Shown here: in pieces, positions 53,700 through 62,700 of the stretch
Layout: each line of letters begins with the position of its first letter
How positions within the stretch are numbered: the stretch's first letter is position 1
Assembly (NCBI GenBank): GCA_025938935.1
Contig: JAPCWB010000001.1
Location: 186,001 to 250,000 of the forward strand
Length of the DNA: 64,000 bases
Source: Novosphingobium sp. MW5
GTDB lineage: Bacteria > Pseudomonadota > Alphaproteobacteria > Sphingomonadales > Sphingomonadaceae
Direction of reading: 5' to 3'
Program-made: the position numbers and the translations under genes
Notes under the pieces: model-generated
Database searches by the model: none
Told to the model about the DNA's origin: nothing
What the model saw: only the letters and a program-made list of their open reading frames with translations

Positions 53700-55733
53700 T
53701 CAGAACCTGACCCGGACGCTTCCGGTCACGTTGAGGCCATCGCCGGGGCTGTGCAGTGTCTGGGCACCATCCCACCAGGCGTATTCGTAGAACGTGTCGG
53801 CCAGGTTCTTGGCGGAGAGGGCCAGCTCGATCTGGTCATTGAGTGTATAGGCAACTTCGGCGTTGATCATGGTGTAGTTGCCGAACTTGCCCCCGTTGGC
53901 CGCACTGTTGGCTGAGGTGAGCCAATAGCTCGACTGGCCATTGGCCCACAGCGAGAGTCGAACCTTGGGCAGTCCGGTGAAATCGACCCCGCCCGACCAG
54001 AGCCAGTGCGGCACGTGATCGATCTCGTTGCCCTTGTACTGCGGGGTTGCCGGATCGGGCGTGGTGATGATGGCCTTTTGCCAGGTAAGCGCCCCCCAGA
54101 GCGAAAGGCCAGTGACCGGCCTGCCGCTGAGCTGAAGGTCGAAACCGTGGCGGCGGGTGGCACCGACGTTCTCGCTGTCGCCCAGAGGATCATTGAGCTT
54201 GCGCTTGATCTCGCCGGTTGCCGTCTGCTCCCATGCCGCAACGCGTCCTTCGAACACCTCGCCCAGCGCATATTTGACGCCCAGTTCCCATCCCTCGTTG
54301 ATCGACGGGTCGAGGTTGATCGTGCGTGGCGGGATCAGATAGGCGCCAGAGGCCAGGCCGATCTGGAAGCTCTTGCCGTAGTTGCCATAGACGGTGAGGC
54401 CCTTGAGCGGGTTCAGCGCGACCGAGAGCTTGGGCTGGCTGATTGTGCCATAGTCGTTGATGGGCGCGGGCCTGCCGGTCAGTCGGTTGAGGAAGCTGCC
54501 TCCCACCCAGTCCCAGCGCCATGCTGGCGTAATCCGCAGCCAGGGCGCAGGCTCAAGGATGAGCTGCCCATAGACACCGCCAACCGAGAGCTTGAATCTC
54601 TGGTCCCGGGTCTGGGCCGTGGGAACACGATTGACCGCCGTGTAACGCAGCGAAACGTCATCCTGCCACTGCGTGTCGCCGCCGACCTCGGCCATCAGCG
54701 GCATGCCTGCAAGGCTGGTGTGATAGTGCAACGCGCCCATCACGCCCCAGTGATCCTCATTGGTGACCCGGCGCTGCTGGGCGGCACCGGCAGAGAACTT
54801 GACGTAGCGATCATCACGGAAGCGGTTGAAATAGGCCTTGGCCGTAAAATCTAGCATATCGGTCAGGCTGTTGTCGAAGTGCAGGCTGTATTGTTGGATC
54901 TCGCGCTTGTCGCCATCGCTGGCGTTGTAGGCGTTAGTCATGCGCGGATCGCTGCGGCTGTCGGCAAAGGTCAGGTAGCCGGGCTCCTGTGCGTTGCTCT
55001 TGTAATAGCGTGCTATCGCACCGATCCTGACATCCTCGTTGGGATTGAAGAACCACTTGCCCGCCAAGCTGAGCCTGTCGAGGTCGCCGTGGCGGCGGTA
55101 TCCATCCGATTTACGGTAGGCGACAAGGTAGTTCTGGCTAACTTTGCCAGTCTCAAGGCCTGCCGAGAGCTGGCCTTCGTAGGTCCCGAAGCTGCCACCT
55201 GCCAAGCGGGCGTCGGCATAAGTGCTGCCGATCCGGGTTTTGATGTCGGCGCTGCCGGCGATTGTGTGCAGGCCGTAGCGCGGGTCTGACGTGCCACGCA
55301 CCACTTCGATCCCGGCGATGTCCAGCGGGAACACCTGATCTATATAGGGCATGTTGCCGTCGTTGCTGTTCGATGGAATGCCGTCGATCAGTAGCTTGAC
55401 AGCATTGATCTCGCCCTCGCCGTTGAAGCCGCGAAACGAGAATTTGCCGCTGGTTGCCCCCTGATTGAAATTGGTGACCAGCACGCCGGGCAGCCGTCCG
55501 ACCAGCTCCCAGGCATAGTTGACGTTCGCACGCTGCGCGACATCGCCGCCCAGCCTGTCGACCGAAGTCAGTACGTTGTCTGTTGAACCCGCCATGCGGT
55601 TAGCGGTGACGACGATCTCGCCGAGGGTGAAGGTAGTGTCGCTTCCCCCCTCGGCCTTGGGTGCCTCCTCGGCACGGACAGGTGTTGCGCCCATTGCCAG
55701 TGCGGCAGCCAGAGCGATTTTCGGTGTTTGCAT
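53700..55733 (-). CDS. TonB-dependent outer-membrane receptor
   Basis: A receptor of about 677 aa with a short signal peptide (MQTPKIALAAALAMGATPVR), then TonB box-like LGEIVVTANRM. The plug domain has ELVGRLPGVLVTNFNQG and KLLIDGIPSNSNDGNM. The beta-barrel ends in aromatic VTGSVRVRF, the outer-membrane insertion signal. The substrate is probably a ferric or other metal complex, from the PepSY neighbour. The start is uncertain: ATG at 55733 gives the best signal peptide, ATG at 55763 is an alternative. Confidence 0.9.
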   Translation of the reverse strand: MQTPKIALAAALAMGATPVRAEEAPKAEGGSDTTFTLGEIVVTANRMAGSTDNVLTSVDRLGGDVAQRANVNYAWELVGRLPGVLVTNFNQGATSGKFSFRGFNGEGEINAVKLLIDGIPSNSNDGNMPYIDQVFPLDIAGIEVVRGTSDPRYGLHTIAGSADIKTRIGSTYADARLAGGSFGTYEGQLSAGLETGKVSQNYLVAYRKSDGYRRHGDLDRLSLAGKWFFNPNEDVRIGAIARYYKSNAQEPGYLTFADSRSDPRMTNAYNASDGDKREIQQYSLHFDNSLTDMLDFTAKAYFNRFRDDRYVKFSAGAAQQRRVTNEDHWGVMGALHYHTSLAGMPLMAEVGGDTQWQDDVSLRYTAVNRVPTAQTRDQRFKLSVGGVYGQLILEPAPWLRITPAWRWDWVGGSFLNRLTGRPAPINDYGTISQPKLSVALNPLKGLTVYGNYGKSFQIGLASGAYLIPPRTINLDPSINEGWELGVKYALGEVFEGRVAAWEQTATGEIKRKLNDPLGDSENVGATRRHGFDLQLSGRPVTGLSLWGALTWQKAIITTPDPATPQYKGNEIDHVPHWLWSGGVDFTGLPKVRLSLWANGQSSYWLTSANSAANGGKFGNYTMINAEVAYTLNDQIELALSAKNLADTFYEYAWWDGAQTLHSPGDGLNVTGSVRVRF

Positions 55734-55911
55734 TTCCATTTCCAGTTTAACAGGTTTTGCCATGAAGTCGCGCGGCTTGCGTGCGCGCGGGACCAGCTCG
55801 GCAAAATGTAGAGCAGCTTGAGGCCAAACATTCCGGGAAAGACCTACCGACAAGGGAGTCGCCAGAAGAGCGCAGGAAATTCTCTCCGCGCTTGTTTGGC
55901 CGATCTAAAGG

Positions 55912-56349
55912 TCAGCTAATAGTACCTGCGGCAAGAGCAGGTGGCGCGCGCAAAGGTGGGCGAATGAAATCTTGCCGCAACAATTGCGGTGGCTTCATCG
56001 GCAAGCAACTGTGCGCGATGATAAAATTCAGCGCTATTGCGATGAGCGCGGGCGGTGTGGAATTCAGGACAGAGAAAGACAAGGCTGAAAAAGCGCAAGC
56101 TCCAGCAGTCTTTTCGTGCTCCTCAGGACCACTTGGCGAAGGTGTGTCCCTTGGGATGACAACGTGCTGGATCAGCTTTCCATTTAGCGATTCGGCACAA
56201 ATCCCGATTGTCACCACTCGGTCTGCCTCGCTCGGCATGTAACCCATGGGAATCAAGGCTCGCATGCAAGCGCAGCCGCAAACAACGTTGCGGCAAGGGC
56301 GCTGTGACGCGCGAAGAAGGCCCGGACTAAATTCACTGGGAGCGCGCAA
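55912..56349 (-). CDS. DUF2946 family protein
   Basis: A 145-aa protein with the DUF2946 core: MRALIPMGYMPSEADR, then a TIGICAES strand, HEKTAGACAFSAL and a C-terminal hydrophobic part. Members are small membrane-linked proteins of unknown function, often beside TonB receptors or copper genes. It precedes the TonB receptor on the same strand, suggesting one metal-related operon. The start is the first ATG; internal starts are possible. Confidence 0.7.
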   Translation of the reverse strand: MRAPSEFSPGLLRASQRPCRNVVCGCACMRALIPMGYMPSEADRVVTIGICAESLNGKLIQHVVIPRDTPSPSGPEEHEKTAGACAFSALSFSVLNSTPPALIAIALNFIIAHSCLPMKPPQLLRQDFIRPPLRAPPALAAGTIS

Positions 56350-56761
56350 TAGGATAGGTTGTGCCTCGTGTCACGGCGCTGACATTGCGGAAGTCGCCTT
56401 GTGCGACGCCTTTCTCGGCCGAGTCGTAAACAAATGACGCTCAATTCGGCGATGAAGGCGATTACGCTAACCGGAAAAGTGGCCTTCGAATCGCCGCTTA
56501 AAGGCGCGCTTCCGTTCACGCACAAGCACGTCGGAACTCCGCTTATGCTTGATAATCATACTTAATATGCGTTAATTAAAGGAAGGTTTTGGACCCAATT
56601 CTAGGGCCGCACCCTTCATTTGAAGGGCGATGCCGGCGCAAGGCCGATTTAAGTTGGCTCCACGAAAATCCGTTTCTGCGGGCTGCTGAGCTCCGCACTC
56701 CTGCGCATGCCGGTGTGCGATGAAGTATCCGAAGGAACGAAAAGAACGTGAGGCACGGAAA
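56350..56761. promoter_or_regulatory. Divergent intergenic region upstream of giant RTX gene
   Basis: 412 bases with no supported gene; a short minus-strand open frame at 56253-56525 has no family features. An AT-rich core near 56545-56585 contains TTGATA and the TTAA-TATGCG-TTAA pair (56562-56575), followed directly by another TTAA. It probably holds the promoter of the giant protein, with a leader of about 180 bases. Confidence 0.4.
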
Positions 56762-59700
56762 ATGGCGACCAACATCTGGGGTTCGGACACACAGGCACAG
56801 CTCATTATTGCGTCAGGGCTTCCGCCTGCCGGACAGGCGTTGTTCGATGCGGCCGATAGCGGGGGCGCAGAAGTAGGCGTCATCTCCTACAAGAATGGCC
56901 AGGCGTCCGTGTCCTTCTTTGATCACATGGGCGTACCAACAGCCGCGCGGCCTACCAGCGTGCTTGCTACGGGTGGTGCAGCGCTTTCCGAAGTCGCCAT
57001 TACCGCATCAGGGATCCTTGGATATGGTGCCGGGTGGATTGAGGCGGGCAGCAATGTCATAAAGGCCCAGTACTTCAGTGCTGCCGGCACTTACGGAGCG
57101 CCAATCACTCTGGGGACCGGTCATGGACTCGACATGGCCGGTTACTCGCGAAACGATGCCGTTGACAAAAGGCCGGCAGTCGACGGGTTTGTCGCAACCT
57201 GGATTGGAACAGACGGAAACGTCTACTTCCAACGTGCAGGTGTACATCTTGACAGCAAGGTCGACCCGATCGGCAATGTCCGGACGGCTGGCCAAGACGG
57301 CATTCCCGGCAGCGCCCCTGCGGGCGCAACGGCAGGCCCAAACACCGATGCGGACCTCGCGATTCAGCTGACCGCGAACGGTGCGGCATCGGAAACTTCG
57401 GTCGCTGTCACTCACAGTGGCGAAATCATCATTGCCTGGACCGAACATGGGCAAAATGGGGATACGCTCAGCTTCAAAGTCATGAACGCTGACGGTACGG
57501 AGAACTTCGTAGCAACGCTTCCGGCCACTCTTCCGGCCGGGGCACATGTTGACACTGCTTGGCTCGCCGGCGGCGGTTTTGCGATCTCGTGGAATACTGC
57601 AGATGCCATCCAGGGTATTGTCTTCAATACGGCTGGTGGTGCAGTCCCCGGGTTTGGAGCTCTGTTCACTTCGACAGGCACTGTCACGCTTCAGAACTTC
57701 GCACCGGGCACCTTTAACGGCGATTTCTCACTCGGAACCATGCTTGACACTATTGGCGGGTTTACGCTGGCCTATACTGACGGCACCGTGCTGAAAGAGC
57801 AGAGCTATAACAATCTGGGCACGGTACTGGATCCGGGTCAGACCCAGCCAATCACGCTTGGTGCTGTCGATCCCGCAACCTCGCTGGCTTCGGCCTCCCT
57901 TGTGGGTGAGCGGGTAATGGTTTTTTCCGAGCAGGTTGATGGAACCGTCGCTGCTACCGTTGTCGATCCTCGCGCACAGCCTATTGGCACTGCTATTGTG
58001 TTGAACGGGGTAGGCCTAATCATCAATGGCCTGGACACCCCCCTTCGTGCTGTGCCTGACGTACTGGTCGGCACGATTGGCAACGACACGATCAATGGCG
58101 GCGCTGGCGACGATATCATGGCTGGAGCGCTGGGCAATGACCGGATCATCGCTGGCCTGGGCAATGACAGCGTCGATGGCGGCGGCGGATTGGATACTCT
58201 GGTCCTTTCCGGGCAGCAATCTGATTATACAATCGTCAATCTTGGCGGAACGCTCTTCCAGATCACCGACAATCGGGCGATCGCAAATAACGACGGAATC
58301 GATATCGTTCGTAACGTCGAAGTCTTCGAATTCGCAGGACCCACTGCGTTCGCTCCCCGAGTTATCGTACCTGCGTCGGCACTTGGAAGCTTGACGAACA
58401 ATGTCAGCCCCACTGCCTGGGGATTGAGCAACGAAGACGTCGACTCCCTGCCCTCGCCCACCCGCACCCCCGATGTCGATGGTTTCATCGTCAATGACGG
58501 ACCAAGCCGCGCGGGCGTGCAGTCGGCCCCGGTCGTATCGGACAGCATCGGCGAGTTTGTCTCAATCTTATGGGAAGACCATAGCGGCGGCGGGTCGCAA
58601 ATTCGCGGCAACTTTTACGATGTCGAAGGCACGCCGGACAAACTGACCCCGCTGCCTGGCACTTTCGCCATCGGCGACGGCGTTGGCTATGAATTCAATG
58701 CTCGCATAGCTTCTGGTGCTGCAAACTCTGGATGGGGTGTGGTCTATTCAGAAAAGGTCGATGCAATCACCGAAACGCTCAAGACCAATTTCTTCGGGCT
58801 GAACCTGACCGGAAACGAACAGGCAGTCGATGCGAGTGGTCTTCACCAGCATTCAGCTTCGGTATTCGGATCCTATCTGGATCATCGCTTGAACGCGGCC
58901 ACGGGGCAAATCGACGGACCTGCAACAATCCTGCCCGCTGGCATGAATGATGGCTACAACGTGATCTACGTTGAGGGGGGCCAGGTTGGCGATGTTTACG
59001 GCGCCATCCGTTTGCAGCGCTTCGAGGTGAACCTTGATGCCTTGGGTCAGCCCGGTCCGGCCCGTGCCGGCGGCCTCGATGGTTTGGCCGGTGTCGACAG
59101 CGATGCAGCTGTCACACTCTCAGCGTCGGGTCGCGATCCGTCCATTACCGGTCTGCACACTTTCGAAACCATCGCCGTATGGATCGAAAAGGATGGCAGC
59201 GGACTGGAACACGTCGTTGGTACCGCACTGGATGATCTTGGCCAGCCCATCCCAATCGATCTGACCAACATCTCGGGCAACGATGTCATCGCGGCTGGTT
59301 CGAAGGCGATTGTCGCCCAAGCAGAGGCCGTGAACGCCGCAATTGTCTGGGTGGCCGATGTCGGCACCAATGGCAATCATATCTATGAATTGCATGCGAC
59401 CATGCTTTCCTCGCCCGGCAAGGGCCTGGACGGACAAGGCTTCGGACTTGTGACCCCTGCGGCCACGTTCAACCTCATGACTTTGCCCGCAGGCGTGGAC
59501 CTTGCATCGATCAAGGTTTCGGGAATCAGCGGCGAAGCCAGCGCTGACATTATCGTGCAATGGGATGGAACCACGGCCGGCGACACCAACGTCTTCGCCC
59601 GTCATTTCGGCACGATCCTTGACCCGGCAACCGGTGCCGCTTTGGCCATGTCGCCAGTTGGCGAAACAATCCAGCTGAATGCCAACAGCCAGGGTGACCA

Positions 59701-62700
59701 ATCGCACAACGGCGTCGCAGGTCTGCTTGGCGATCGCTTTATATCTGTGTGGCAAGATAGCAATGCGGCCGTGACTGCCGGCAACGGCACGGACATTGTT
59801 GCCCAGATCTTTGACACCCGCGCCCCAGGCCAGCGGATTGTTGGCGACTTCGTGGCGCCCAGCGGCGCCATCGCGGTGCGCCCAGACATCCTCATCGGCA
59901 CTAATGGCGATGATTTCATCCTTGGCGACATCAGCGATGCGGACGGCAAGGCCGACTGGATCTTCGCGGGCCTTGGCAATGACATTATGCAGGGTGGGCC
60001 CAGCGACAGGGCCGCTGCCGTGCGCAGCGAGATTCTCGACGGCGGCGCGGGGATCGACACAGCTGTCTACACCGGCAATTTCGCGGATTATGAAATCACC
60101 GCGATCTTTGACCGCGACCGTGGGCCCGGCTTCCAGATCACCGACTTGCGCCCAACGCAGGACGTGAACAACAATCTGCTGCAGAACGATGGGATCGACT
60201 TGGTCTACAATGTCGAGAAGCTGGCATTTGCGGATCAGGTAATCGATGTCGCGGCTGATATATACAACCCGCCCATGCCTGCGCCGCTGGCGGGCTGGGA
60301 CGGCACCCCCAACGCCTGGTCGCTGACCGACGAAACGCAGTACAAGCTGCAGAGCCTGGCGAGCGGCGATGCCGTGCAAAAGCAGATCGCCGTGACCAAC
60401 TTGCAGGACGATACTGCATTGGTCTGGCTTGAGGGGCCCGCAGGATCGGCGACCCATTCGGTCATGGCGGAACGACGCCTGGTGACCGGCGAAATCGACC
60501 CGCTCTGGCAGGGGCCGGGTCAGGCGGCAGCCGGCCCGATCGAGCTGACCGACGGAACTTTTGCGGACAACACCGTCAGCAATCCCGTCGTGACGAGCGC
60601 AGGCCTGCTCGGCGTTCTCGCCGCGTGGGAATCCACGACGGCGGGCGGACAGTCCAGCATCCACATGCGCCTTGCGTCGACAGCCAGCAGCACCCCCTTC
60701 AACGCAGGTGCCGGTTTTCCGGCCTATGGCTTTGCGGGCGGGGAATTGGTAGTCCCGGGGTCTGAAGGCGGCAGCACGCCGTCTCTGCAGGGCTACGAAA
60801 TCGTCAACACGGCGAATGATACTGTTGAAATCGGTTTCCACGTCGCCTTCGTCGACGACACCGGCCATATCCGCCTTGCGCGCTATGAAATCCCGGTGTT
60901 CGAGGTCGATCCGGTGACCGGGGCCCTCGGCGCCCCTGCTCTGCCGGCAAACTTCGGCATCGGTGGGCAGACACAGCCGATCCTGATCGGTGCCGATGGT
61001 CAGCGTGACCATGACCCGATCACGGGCGCTCTGATCGATGATCCCGCGGGTGCAATCACCCTTGACGTAGGCACAGCGCCTTCCCTCACCTCCCTGCACA
61101 ATGGCGAGCTGGTCGTGGGTTATGTCAATGCGAGCGGCAATTTCGCCATAACACGCTTCGATGTGACTCACACCGCCGACAGTCGCGACGCGACGGTTTT
61201 TGTCACCGACACCATCACTTATGCCGCAGCTCCGACTGAACTTCTCGGGGCCAATGTCCTGTCCGGCCAGGTCGTCAATCAGCTTAATGGCAGCTTTGGC
61301 GCGTTCTGGACTGAAGACGATGGAGCGGGTGGCGTCGTTCTGAAGGGTAATGTCTACACTGCCGGCGGCACCACATGGCACCCGAGCGGGACCGTTGTCC
61401 TCGAAGCGGGTCTGCCGGCCGATGTCGACGTCACTGTGGTTTCTGCCGGCCTCGATCCGAATGGAGTAGAGAGCGGCTTCGTTGCGCTGTGGCAAACTGG
61501 TGGCCACATCTCCGGCCAACGTTTCGATATGTCTGGGGCAAAGGTCGGTCAGGTTTTCCTGGTCGATGATCCTGCCGGCGTTGCCCACGGTGGCCTGTCG
61601 GCAGCCGGAATCGACAACGGCCTTATTATCATTGGTCACGAACTTGCCGCAAATAACGGCGACGTGGGTTACAGCTATCTCGATACCCGCCAGCCGGGTG
61701 CCGAGGTTATCGGTACCGGCGTCCGGGCTGGCGTCGCCATCAATGTTGCGGTTGGTACCGTGGGCGATGATGCGATGGATGGCCGTGCCGCCGATGACCA
61801 GCTGTTCGGCGGTCTTGGCAATGACGTTATCTCGCTCGGTGGCGGCTCGGACCTTGGTGACGGCGGCGCTGGCAATGACATCATCCTTGGCGGTGGCGGA
61901 CAGGACCAGATCCTTGGCGGAGCCGGCAATGATCTCTTGATGGTCGGAACCAGTGGCCCGGCAGATGTCCGCAAGGACGCAGCCTTGGTCGCCGGCCTTA
62001 CTGCCGCTGGCATAAACGCTGGGATTATCGCAAGCAATCGGGGGGCAGATATCGTGTCCGGCGGTCTCGGAACAGATATCCTTTCCTTCCGCCAAGACGC
62101 CAGTCCAGTTCGTGTCGATCTTGCCAGTGGGCTTGTCTATCGTTCTGGCACCGGTGCTGGCACCGTGAACTTCACCGACAATGGCACGACTGCCAGTTAC
62201 AATCTGACCGCAGCCGTGGGTGAGCTTGTGCTTGACGCGGCAGGAGCGCCGATCTTCCGGTTCACTCGCGACATCGAACGGATCGAGGGTGGGCGCGGAG
62301 CTGACATCCTGCTGGGTGCTGCCAGTGCAGATGTGATCTTCGGCGGTGGCGGCAACGACTTCGTCGATGGACGTGCCGGCCAAGATATCGTTGTGTTTAC
62401 CGGCTCGGCCGCGGGTTACACAGTGGCGCGTTCACCGAACGGGATTTCGGTTACTCACACCATTCCGGCCACTGGAACCAGCGCAGCCCGGACCGAAACG
62501 GCGATCCTGAATAACGTCGAATTCGTGCAATTCAGCGATCGCCGGATTGCGGCGGCCGATGTGCAACCGGGTACGGGTGTTTCCGCAGCGTCGCTGACTA
62601 ACCGTAATCCTGGTCCGGCGCTTGCCAATGACAGCGTGACTTTGGCCGAAGACACTTCGGTAACGGTCAACGTCCTCGCAAACGATGTGGCCAACGAGTT

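Noticed and set aside
53125..53790. Plus-strand ORF of 221 codons
   Set aside because: Antisense to the PepSY protein and the receptor end; no domain seen.
54006..54854. Plus-strand ORF of 282 codons
   Set aside because: Antisense to the TonB receptor, whose plug and barrel motifs are clear.
59120..62383. A 1087-codon open frame on the minus strand
   Set aside because: It is antisense to the RTX protein. The plus frame shows GGxGxD repeats and domain logic throughout, while the minus frame shows none; it is open because of codon bias.
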